A DNA stretch of 64,000 nucleotides from Diatrype stigma (Eukaryota; Ascomycota; Sordariomycetes; Xylariales; Diatrypaceae), in assembly GCA_022225965.2 (NCBI GenBank), contig JAKJXP020000063.1:1-64000 (forward strand), given 5' to 3'. The notes under the pieces are model-generated. The model had not been told where the DNA came from. It made no database searches and worked only from the letters and a program-made list of their open reading frames with translations. Made by a program: the position numbers and the translations under genes. Shown piece by piece: positions 9,352 through 19,996 of the stretch; the first letter of the stretch is position 1, and each line of letters begins with the position of its first letter.

Positions 9352-11555
9352 GCAACAAGCAGGTCCTATACCATCAAGACCCAGACAAGCTCTTGTTTTA
9401 CCAAGTGGACGGTTCACTGGAAAGAGGCTTCGGAGTCATGATCTTTCATCTTACGAACGAGTACAAATGGACGCCGGGAGACATCATTCCTTCCACGAAA
9501 GTTCAACCCATCATGTTCCTGAGTAGATGCCTGTCGGCGGCAGAAACCAGATATGGACCAACCGAACTCGAAGTGGCATGCCTGGTTTGGGCAGTGAAGA
9601 AGACACGCACGATGATTCAGTCATCAAATCACCCGGTTGTAGTTCTGACGGATCATTCCGCGACCAAGCCCATTGTTGATCAGACCTTGCTGGATACGTC
9701 AGGAACTGACAGAGGCAATAGACGCCTCATCAACGCATCAATTTACCTATCGCAATACGGGCTTCAGGTTTACCATCTTCCAGGCAAGCTCAATCTGGTC
9801 CCGGATGCGTTAAGCAGACTGAGGACGGTTAACGATGAGGATGACCCTCATCAACCATCCAAAATCAAGCGCTCAACAGAACTTCCAGTACTGGATACAG
9901 TATGGTTTACGACAGAGGCAGTACTCGACAAGGTTACGAAGAAGAGGTTCCTTGACGGGTATGACAAGGACGACAGATATTCCGTCATCATTGGAGATGT
10001 TCGACGGGATTGCAACGAAACCTCCAAGGGGAATTTCTTCAGAGCAGGTTATCCCTTCGAAATAAGAGATGACCTACTCTATAACATTTCGAGAGAAGGA
10101 ACCAGGCAGCTCTGTTTTCCGCATGGACTAATCACAGAGTTCCTCGAAATGGCACACGACGATAAGCATCATTTCGGCAGAGACCGCATGCTACACGAAT
10201 TGGACTCGTTGGCAATCCGTAACAAGACATACCTGGTTAAGAAATACATTAATCACTGCCCTGGATATGATCTAAACCGAAAGAGCAACGCGAAGCCACC
10301 AGGTGATTACCAGCCTATTCGACCCAAAGATCCTTTGCCAATGCGTACCATTGCAATGGACTTCATCACAGATCTTCCAAGGACGCCCTCCCGGGGGACG
10401 CCTTGGCAATTACCAGGCGAAGAAGAGTATTACGCATGGTACAACGCTCTCATGACGGTATCTTGCCCGACCTCGAAGAGAACACTTTTAATTCCTGGAC
10501 ACAAGAAGTATACAGCACAGGACTGGGCGACAGCATTGGCGCGATCATTGATCCTCGCAGATTGGGGCATTCCAAAGGGGATTATATCAGACCGTGACAG
10601 AAAATTTACATCGGAGTTCTGGCGGGGACTTTGGAAAGCTTTCGGGACACGTCTATTGATGACAACGGCTTATCACCCGCAAGGGGATGGCCTTTCCGAA
10701 AAGAAAAATCAGACAGTCGAGATTGCCATACGTCACTATTACTATGACCATCCTGAATCAACGTGGGTTGATTTATTGCCAGCGCTACAATGGAATCTAA
10801 ATGCGGCACATTCAGCAACAATCAACTCTACACCTCATGAGCAGCTATTCGGATTCAAGCTACCTGGACCACTTGATGTATTGACAGGTACCGAAGATCA
10901 CCAGTTTGAAGAGATCAAGTACCTGAGAGAGCACATACGCAAGGATGCCCAGCTGGCAATGGACTTTGCAGCGAGCAAGGCCAAACACCTATATGACAAT
11001 AAGCACCGTGCGGTTGAATTCGCAATAGGTGATAAGGTGTACTTACGTCTGCATACGGGATACCATTTACCAGAAAAGCCCTTACGGAAATACTCCCAGC
11101 AGCGGGCTGGTCCATGGACGGTTCTTAAGAGGGTTGGGCGATTGGCGTATCGACTGGATATACCACCAAACTTTGGCATTCATCCAGTGATTTCAGTAGC
11201 GCATCTGACCGCAAAAAAGAAAGGGGACGACCCGTTTCGCAGAGATCTTCCACCCCCCGGCCCAGTTGAAGCCGACCAGGATACAGATGGCGGCGATCAG
11301 GGAAATACGTACGAGACAGAGGTCGTGCTTAACCACAGGCCCAATCGGAAGAAGAACGGTTTCGATTATCTCGTGAAATGGAAGGGCTACGGATATGAGG
11401 ACAATTAGTGGCTTACTGAATACCAACTACGGTATTCAAAGGAACTGATTGATGAATACTGGGAACGGAAAGGAGGACGACCCGTCACTCCTAAGCCACA
11501 ACAAAAGCAGCCACGGCAGGTTCGAAAGCAGCCACAACGGCGCGCCAAAGGCTAA
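9352..11555 (+). pseudogene. RNase H, integrase and chromodomain segment of pol
   Basis: The pol frame resumes after the nested LTR. RNase H signatures are near 9405-9660 (VDGS, TELE, LTDHSA). The integrase zinc domain near 10170-10290 keeps its His residues, but the second Cys of the expected CPxC reads Tyr (CPGY), a probable G-to-A change. The catalytic core has AMDF near 10353, SDRDRKF near 10590 and the Glu in LSEKKNQT near 10697, so DDE is present. The C-terminus holds a chromodomain (about 11320-11480; FDYLVKWKGY). This is interrupted by TAG at 11406-11408, with the frame then open to TAA 11553. Chromodomains of this group usually steer integration to heterochromatin, which fits the location. 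Confidence 0.88.
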
Positions 11556-11620
11556 ACCTTTTGTGGAATGGGATAAGCAGTCACTGAAGGCAGTAACGGT
11601 CCTTTTTAGGGCCGGCAACT

Positions 11621-11805
11621 TGGTACAGGATCCCTAGGGGTCCTACCTATCTGTAAGATAAAGAGATAAGATAAAGGATAAGATATGAGATAAGAAGAGA
11701 TAAGACTTAGCTAGCTAGACTAGAGCTCCAGCCTTCCGCTCCGCGGACAGGCTGCAACCTTCTTAAAATATCATCATCTTTACAACACCCATTACTTCCG
11801 CACCA
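11621..11805 (+). repeat. 3' LTR of chromovirus 1
   Basis: This is identical to the 5' LTR except for A in place of G at position 5. It ends GCACCA directly before the target duplication TCGGA (11806-11810). The bases before it (tttttagggccggcaact) resemble those before the 3' LTR of the second element (tttttggcccggcat), so this may be a shared 3' end signal. No clear polypurine tract is seen. Confidence 0.92.
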
Positions 11806-11876
11806 TCGGAATAACCTCTTTATCGTTTAATAGATTAGCTTAGAACGTAAAAAAAAAGAATGCTCATAAAACTTAC

Positions 11877-13241
11877 CAGTTTGTCCCTTATTACTTGGAC
11901 GCTTAATAAACGAATCTTGCTCGGTATTATCCGAATCCGTAGCTTTAGCCGAGCCTCGCCTTCGTAGGCCCAGTAGTATATCATTATCGTCGTTCGGAAT
12001 CTGCAGCTGCTTGCTAGGCGATGTTACCTTAATGGCTAAAAAAGCCTGATTAAATAAAACATCCTGTATGCTAGGAATACTGGTAAGTTCAGAGAGAATA
12101 AGCGCGAAAGACGCTACTTGTGACCCGCTGGGATTCGAATAAGCCTGCTTATTAATGAAAAATGCGGCTGCACGTGATTTATGCTGAATTTTAGCAGCAT
12201 AACCATAAGATAACGAAGAGGCGACGTTTTAACGGTTATACGTAATAGCCGGCCCAAATAAATCAACAGGAATCAAAGAAATACTAGCGGATACGAGGTA
12301 AATCGGGGCGTACATTAAAGTACCTAAAGGTTTAAGTCCCGCAAACTCGATGAATTCGTTTTTAAGCTAACCGAAAATCATGCCTGATCCATATAATCCC
12401 TGGTCATTCTTTAACTTGAGGTTCCCATTGCTGTTTACGTAAGAGAAGTATCTCTTGCGTTGAAGATTAGTAACGAAAACGAAGATAAAGAATGTATAAC
12501 TCCCTTTGCTTATAAAAACGCCCGAAGCCTTTTCCGACTTGTTAAAGAAAAACCTCAACTTAATAAATATCCCTTTATTTAATAAGGACTTAATGATATC
12601 CTTTAAACGGAGCTTACGGCAGTTGGGATATAACCGTATTATGCCGAAGAAATTGCAAGAAATAGGTGCTTTAACGAAGGGAACGTCCGAAAATATAGGA
12701 GGTGAAACAGGAAGCCTAATTAAAAAGCGTTAATATTATGTTTATAATAATGCTGGTATATAAATTATACTTATCGGATTATTTTTTTTAAATGGCACTG
12801 CATAATGATATAATAGCCATCCTCTTTAGAAGGATCGCGCATATGAATAGCCTAAGGAAAATAAAAGCCTTTAACTTGCAGAATTAAGTTACGCGAATAT
12901 TTATTTTGACTTGCTTCCATTTCGAATCACATAGCGTCAACCACCATTTCTGACTTGCAGAAATAATCCACTAGTGCCGGCCAGTTGAATAAATTATTAG
13001 AAAAAGGAGTTCTTATAATTAAGGTTATAGCTAAACTGCTGAAATTAAGGAATTAAACGTTTCGGATAAAGAACTCAATGCCTTGAATAGCAGCCAGTAT
13101 AGTGACGTTTAATTCGGAGTCGGCTCTTAAAGGACGTGCCCGGAAAGGAGTAAAAGGAATGGCCATAATGAAAGAATTGCCAAGAAACGGCCGATAACGT
13201 GGTGTAGTAAATAATATGATAAATGTAAAGAAACCTAGCAA
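11877..13241 (-). pseudogene. Unidentified coding relic cut by the chromovirus insertion
   Basis: The reverse strand reads as protein-like sequence with few stops. The part upstream of about 12800 is in one frame, and 12729 down to 11877 is in another, so an intron or indel lies between. Interruptions are mostly single TAG/TAA codons at likely Gln positions (for example just after the GSGMIFG and TYNR segments). The last part is Ser/Asn/Arg-rich and ends at a good splice donor (CTG|GTAAGT at 11876). The next exon would fall across 11806, the chromovirus target site. Composition is less AT-rich than its surroundings. I do not recognise the family; its length (about 400 codons visible) and lack of polymerase motifs do not decide between host gene and transposon gene. 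Confidence 0.4.
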
Positions 13242-14447
13242 AGCTAGTTAAACAATCCTTGTAATGCAACTGGCAATGCAAAACTAATATAACCAATAAC
13301 GCAAAGGATTCGAATAATAGCAATGGTTCTAGAAATAATGCGGAATAAATTAATGCAACACAAAGAGATGAAATATCGTATCGAGATAATAGCAGAAATA
13401 AAGGGAAATATAAACAGTAGCAACGATAATAATAAAGTACTCGTTATAATGATTTAAACTATAATTAAAAGGTATTCTTATATTATTTTAGTTCGTATAA
13501 TGAATTATGTACGTATTCTTTTCTGTCTTCTTTTCTTCGGCTTTTATTATATTATGCCAGTCTTTTTGATAATACTAAAGCTTCATACTTTTACCGCTTC
13601 GATATCTCGGTTCTAATTATAGCCATGCTTTTTTATTTCTCATTATATACATACGTATTATCATAACCTATTATATAATATATAACCAGATTTAAAACTA
13701 GCTAGGATATACGTAATGCGACTTTTAAATATATATCATTACGAAGTAAAACTGGATCTATGCATAGATCGACAATATACGTTTTAACTATATACAGTAA
13801 ATATTATCATAAGTCCGGGTAATTATGGGAATTTATAATGCACTATTGTTTCTAAATGCTTCGTTATTTCCAAGTGCTCCGATTTAAAATAAGCAATTAA
13901 TAAATAGCTTTATGTATAAATAATGCATATAATTGCAAAGATGCATTTAAAGATATATCATAATGTAGTATAAATACAAACAAAGAAACGAATGTATATA
14001 ATAAATAAATCAAACCCTTTTAGTTTAATCTGTTATTATTTTATAAACTATTTATTTGGTTTCGTTTTTTATTAAGAAAGAAATTTCTTTATACTTGTTA
14101 TAATTCTTTATAACTTATTGCAATTCATTATGTCTTTTATTAACTTTAATGCTACAAAACAGAATCGATTAGTAAGGTTACCATCGAAATCTCCTATTCG
14201 ATAAGGTTCACCAAGCGACTTTCATTTTCATGCCTTGCCTATTCGACAACTATATAAGAACATTCCGGTTTTAATACCCCCTGCAATATAATTCCAGCAT
14301 TTAGCCTTTAATTTTACATTTCTTATTACGCAATCCCAATACCCAGTCTTTAATCATAATGTTCTTCGCCTAACTTTACCTTTTATTCAATCCCAGTTCC
14401 AAAATCTTTCTCATGGTGCCCCCGGTTTTACGTAAGCTTTCTTTTAA
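13242..14447. other. AT-rich RIP-like spacer
   Basis: This is strongly AT-biased DNA. The last 300 bases (from about 14130) may encode a degenerate N-terminal extension of the Helitron protein that follows, because the same frame reads through with only a few stops. The earlier part shows nothing I can name. Confidence 0.4.
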
Positions 14448-17400
14448 TTGGATTCGAATAGTTCCGAGACTTCATTAAGGGCATTAATTCCATTACTTCC
14501 GCCCGTATTCGAAAGTAATGCCTCGAAATCCGTTAAAGCTTTATTAACGGCAGCTAATTCCGAGTTTTATGCCAACAAGTCGGCCTTTAAAGTTCGTTCG
14601 TTTTTAAACCCTGTTTTTAAACGGTATAAGGCCAAGTTAATTCAGAACTTTTGGAAATAAATTCGAACAGAGTTTGTGTTTCCTTTAAAATGGTACCGCT
14701 TGTATTTAATACGATGCTTTAAATCTGATTTTCATTATGTATCCTTTCGTAAAGAATTTCCATAACGCTTGCTTAATAAATTATAAATCCTTTATTTCTT
14801 TATTTCTAATAAGCACCTATGTCGCCTTAATTGCAAGAAATGTTTTCCATTTGGTAAAAACGCCAAAACATAGATTTGTTAACGTTGTTATCGTTAAATT
14901 AATAAAGAACGTCTTTTTTAAGAAATACGTTTAATTATGTTACATGTTTTTTATAAGCATTACTGGCCAGAAAAAATTAAAGTTTTTCGTCTTTTTGAAA
15001 AGCGTTTCCTTGCTTTTAGGGTTGCTTTTGGATATATAACCAAACTATTTCTTAATTCAAAAATCAATTATCCTTTTAGCTTTACATATTGCAAGGTTAC
15101 TGGCTATTTAACGGTATTTGCCAATAATATTTACGGGATTGCTAAAGTTTTACCGCGGCCCTTAAAAACCGTATTAAGCGAGATCCATGTTATTTGATAT
15201 AGCTCTAATCGTTTAAAAAAACAAGACCTGCTGCCATTTTTAGGATTACGCAAATCGGTTATAATAAAAGTACTAACTTAGTTGCGAATATATAATCATT
15301 TATACCGTTAAGTTATAATAGATAATGCTTTTTGGAACATATAGCATGAAACGAATGAAATATTTCCGCCTGGCATAATGGAAAATATTACCTTAATGCT
15401 TAATACAGAATAAAAAAGTGCCTAACGATTAATTTATGTTCCAAAAAACAAGTTTATGCCTCCTGTATTTAATGAGAATGCAAGTAATTCTAAAGATAAT
15501 TCGAGTAAAAACGAAAATGCAAACCAAAAGAATAAACTTAATAAAGAATTACAAAAAAAGGACTAAACGTAAGCATTAAAAAAAACTAAAGCAATTACTA
15601 GTTCGTCTTTACATATCGGTTAATAACTTGCATTATATTATGAAAAACCCCGAAAACCATGCATTAATGAAAAATAAACAATACATTTTCATCGCGTCCT
15701 ATACCTTTAACGTCTTTTAATTTATTTGCCGACTGCTTAAACCTTATAAAGAAAGAACCAAGCATTTTATCCATAATTACCTCTTTCGGATTTTTCTTAT
15801 TAGATTAAACCCGCGCCAATAATGCAAAAAAGGCCCAATTCGTATAGGAATTTATTGCCCCTAAGTTCTTATAAAAGAATAAACACCAAAACAACGTAAC
15901 GGAAAAAGAAACCACCGAAAGTCGTCCATATATGCGGGTTCGTTTTGAAAACTACTTTTTAAGCGTCCGTAATTTAAATTACTTTGTATTTACGTTTATT
16001 AAGATCCTACCGTATGGAACTAGAGATTTTATTCTTATTAATAGCGATTAAAAAAAAGAACTTAAAGCCTAGAAGGAAAAACCATTCAGTTTACAAAAGT
16101 AAGCAAGATTTTTATAATTTATTGTATATACTTAACTAATATAATATAATTAGGCCTTAATAAAATTACGACAACATGGAGCCCATGCTGGAACATATCC
16201 AGTTTTTCCATTTCTGGTATTCAATAGAATTATTCGAGATAATAGTTCTAAAATCAGTAAGGCCCGGGCGTTTAAGTCTGTTTTTCTACGATTACGGCGC
16301 GTTTATGAAACGATTATACGCGAAAGACTGCTAAAAGCTAGCTAAAAATTAAAACAGCACAAGCCTATTAGCAATTCTCGAATAGCAAAGCTTTTACGAG
16401 AAATAACAGTATTCGGCCGCCAATAATTACTATTAAATAAAACAAAGGTATAACAAAAAAACAAAATTAAGTCCATAATTATGCGATATGGGATTTCCTT
16501 AATTTGGCTTACGATTAATCCGAACGACTTATTTTCTTTAATTCGAATTAAGTTCGGCCGTCGGTTTTGCGGATTTAAGTATTTTAAGCGACAATAAGAA
16601 CGTATTAAGAAAGAGTTGCTTATAAAAGGCCGCCGGGTTCTTAAGGAAATTAACCAGGATCCTATATTTTTTATATAATGGTTTTATACGTACATGTAAG
16701 GATTTTTCGAAAAACTAATTCGAATTAAGACTAAGGATGAAGCATTTGGGCCCGTAAACTATTATTTTGGCGCAATCCAAATTAATAAACGAAAAGCCTT
16801 TCATTTTTACGGCATTTTATGAATCGAAAGAAACATAAATGTTAAAAACCTATTAAATAATCTACATAATAGCAAGGATCCTAATGAAATTACACGCTTT
16901 ACTTTTTGGATTAATAAGCACATTTACGAAAACTACGACGTCCATATATCAGCTATTCGAGGGATTGATTATATACGACTCGAACCGAATCCAAAGCTCG
17001 AGTACGATTTTAATCGGTTAAAAGCAAAATGAGAAAACGAGGCACAAATGATTGCCACTATAGCATAACGCCATATATATAGTTAGACATGTCTTAAATA
17101 TGCCGCATTCAAGAATAACAAAAAGGGAAACCACAAACGACGATATCGATTTGGCTAGCCGTGGAACCGAAAAAAACGAACCTATATTAATGACAATGGC
17201 ATTTTTTATATTAAGCGCTTAAATAAAAGCTGCTTTCGTTGGAATCCGGTTATTGCTGCTATATTAAGGCATAACCATAACTTTTTATTAATTTATACGA
17301 AAACCAAGACCCTTGCCTTGTTGCATTATATTACGAATTATGCCACCAAGCTAAAGTTTTTTATATACCAACGACTGGCCATGTTTGTAGCCCATTTAGA

Positions 17401-18420
17401 TATGCTAGCAAAAACCCCAGACTTTGTTAATTAAAATGACCCGAATATGGTTGCTATAAGCTTTATAATACGCATTGCTAATAAAATATTTTCAAACCGA
17501 GAATTATTTTTTATTAACGTTTGCAATTATTTATTAAGTTATGAAACCTATTATTATTCGGAAAAAGATTGGCGTTGGCTACATATCATAACCATATACT
17601 GGTTAATTCGTCGATTATAGCGTTATTTACGAAGTCTTGCCGCTAAAAATGCCAACGAAAAAAAAGAATCGATTAACCAGAACTCGGTTTTATTTAATCC
17701 AAAACATGAAATAAAACTTACCATCTTTTAGGCGTATCAAAAACGTAACCCTTAGTTTCGTCATTTATGCTTTTATAATTATGTTTTTATAATAAAAATT
17801 GCCAAGAAGCCGGATAAAAATAAATGATTAACACAAAGATATGTTAAATTCGAAAGACCTTTGCATACGAGTTTTTATTATTAACGGGTTTTATATCAGA
17901 ATTACGTAAAGGTTCTTATGTTTATTGGGTCGTTTCCATTACAAATAAACGATAATAATATAGCATTTGCTTGTAATCCAGTAATTCGGCTCGCCTTATT
18001 CGTTCCTTAGTAACATTTTATTAATAATAAAACCGAAATACTTCTTGAATTATGGCAGAAATTCCGATATATCATGCCTAAAAGACTACGGCATTATAAT
18101 AATAATTTTAATTTGTTACATAAGTCCCGTAAAAACGCTAAAAAGAACGTTCAATTATGGAACATACGTAAAAACTGGAACACCGGAATTAAAAACGATG
18201 ATCCCGCTAAACCAACGGATAAAAACGGGCTTCAATAAAAACAAAAAAAGGTTCCAGATTATAAAAGCCTATTAGGCTTTGCTTAAAGCGTGGCTAATAT
18301 CTTAATAGATACGAAGAATCGTAAAATAGGCATTTTTAAAAATACCATACGATATATCTTTTAATTTGCCATCTTTATATAGCCATTTATCATAGCTTAG
18401 TTTTTTTATTAAATGGAATT
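14448..18420 (+). pseudogene. RIP-eroded Helitron Rep protein, helicase part missing
   Basis: The N-terminal part (about 14448-15330, frame 3) has the layout of fungal Helitron proteins: a Cys-rich start near 14880, a region like 'GHv.nF...ia..LP', then an 'LRiYNhLYR' segment (usual WLR.NNPLY). From 16481 to 18270 the frame is +2. MRYGIS-(x)-WLTINPNDL near 16481 matches the Helitron '(R)YGxPxxWxTxNPxD' block. KAFHFYGIL near 16796 is the HUH site, with the second His now Tyr. The block around 17141-17330 (YRFGxPW ... RW ... HNHN) and the LLHKS block near 18110 follow in family order. Dozens of TAA/TAG/TGA codons and one frame change make it dead. The PIF1-type helicase expected next is absent: chromovirus 2 begins at 18567. 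The Rep drives rolling-circle transposition in live elements. Confidence 0.72.
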
Positions 18421-18566
18421 AAACAAATATTGGAATTTACATAAAAAGCTAAAAAGAAATAACACAAAGCGGAATTTATAATATATTATCGACGAATCGA
18501 ATAAAGCCTGGAAATCGGAACTAAAGGCCTTAGAATAAAGTTTATTAAAGCAAGCTGCAGGAAAAT

Positions 18567-18797
18567 TGATACGGGGTCCGATAGGGACTCCATCGATAAG
18601 GAGATAGCTAGATAGATAAGGATAAGGAAGATACGTACTTCCTTCTAGCCGTTGGCTAGGTGGTCCGTGCATAGGCCCATTGGGCCTATGGCCTATATGG
18701 GCTCTCTTCTTTTCTTCCACTTAAGGTAGCTTCTCGATTATTTTTAATATTACAATTCCATTTCTTTCTTAGAACCCCATTGGGACCGCATTATACA
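18567..18797 (+). repeat. 5' LTR of chromovirus 2
   Basis: The 231-bp sequence begins TGATACGGGGTCC and ends GGGACCGCATTATACA, so the ends are imperfect inverted repeats. It contains a palindromic GCCCATTGGGC (near 18677). It is followed at once by the candidate primer site TGGTAGCATTTC. Confidence 0.82.
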
Positions 18798-19361
18798 TGG
18801 TAGCATTTCCTTTGTTCTGATTGCAGATACCATTTCTTTTTTTCTAAAGAACCATCGTGATTCAATTAAATCGCACCACAATCCATTAATCGTTACAAGA
18901 AAGGGCAGGCATTGGCCAGACCCGGTGGCGACCTTAATTACTTTCCTACATCTTCCCTGCATGGTTTCGAGATTATAGCGAGTTATTTCCGAGATCTCAC
19001 GAAAATCGAATATTACGTACGAAATTTAGGCAAGTTCTTTTATTCAAACCCACCCTTTCGCAAGAGCAGTTACGGCCGAATTGAGATACGCTTACTACTG
19101 TTTTGCAAATTTTCACCCCCGGATCCTGGTCGTTACGGTAGCCGAATTCAGGTACGTTGCTGTAACTTCGCAGACGCTAAGGGAACCCAACCGATACCGA
19201 CTTTAGGTACGTATCGGAGCCTCGCGAAAGTTTAATCTACCGAATTTAAGTACGTGGATTGGTATTGGAGCCTTAAAATTTCCCTTTGCGTTACATTTAT
19301 AATATCGCAATTACTTGTTTTATTTAATTGCTATATGTTGTTTTAATATAGGTAAAATAAC

Positions 19362-19996
19362 ATGACGTCGAAAGGGCCCGCTCGTCCCGGACTAAGCGGT
19401 TAAAATCCGAGCAAAATGCCAGGTACCCTAAACGATATCCCATAAGATCTTCGCATAAACGACGATGGCAATTACGTCCCCTCCGATAAAGAAGACATTT
19501 TACGATCGGGACTCGGCTTTCGGAGAATTTCGGGAGAATTGCCGAGAGCTGGAACTAAAGCTGGCTTTAGAACGATAAGCGCGGACGAAGAACCGATGGT
19601 GCCTTTAAAGTTCGGCTCGAACATTGCAACCGTGAAATACCTTAATAATCGACTTAATCGATATTTATCTTATATGGCATGGATTAATTAATTTATTAAG
19701 ACCATGTTCATCCAGGTGGAAAGAATGGAGAAGAAGGTCGGCAAACTCGATGAAAAGATGAACTTTACCAATGAGAAGCTCGAGGAGATTATGCGACGTC
19801 TGGATGTGAATAGCTAACGTATACCAATCTCTGAATACGGCAATGACGAGTAATTACGCCAAGGTAATTAAGGTTCTTTTCATAATGGTCGTCCACTTAA
19901 TATAGGCGTAGTCCAGGTCCATTTGCGAATACCTTTCCCCCCGCCTTATTAGGAAGCCCTGGGGAATACGGATTATTTGGAGCAGGAAGTTCTGGA
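19362..19996 (+). pseudogene. Gag N-terminal region of chromovirus 2, degraded
   Basis: An ATG at 19362 opens a Gly/Pro-rich start that soon meets TAA. Near 19700-19815 the frame holds a Glu/Lys heptad-like segment, probably a coiled coil. This part does not resemble chromovirus 1, whose Gag N-terminus is Ser/Arg-rich. The recognisable capsid homology starts only at about 20015. Coding limits are uncertain. Confidence 0.4.

Larger units (their letters stand above)
3842..11805 (+). mobile_element. Ty3/Gypsy chromovirus, nearly intact, with TSD TCGGA
   Basis: This is a complete LTR retrotransposon of 7,964 bp including a later insertion. It is bounded by 185-bp LTRs (3842-4026 and 11621-11805) that differ at one base, start TGGTGC/TGGTAC and end GCACCA. 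The 5-bp target duplication TCGGA is at 3837-3841 and 11806-11810. The internal order is gag, protease, RT, RNase H, integrase, chromodomain, which defines the chromovirus branch of Ty3/Gypsy. Its base composition is balanced, unlike the AT-rich host DNA on both sides, so it inserted after that DNA was mutated. It can no longer make a full polyprotein: TGA at 8297, a frame-shifting solo LTR at 9135-9346 and TAG at 11406 break pol. Confidence 0.93.
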
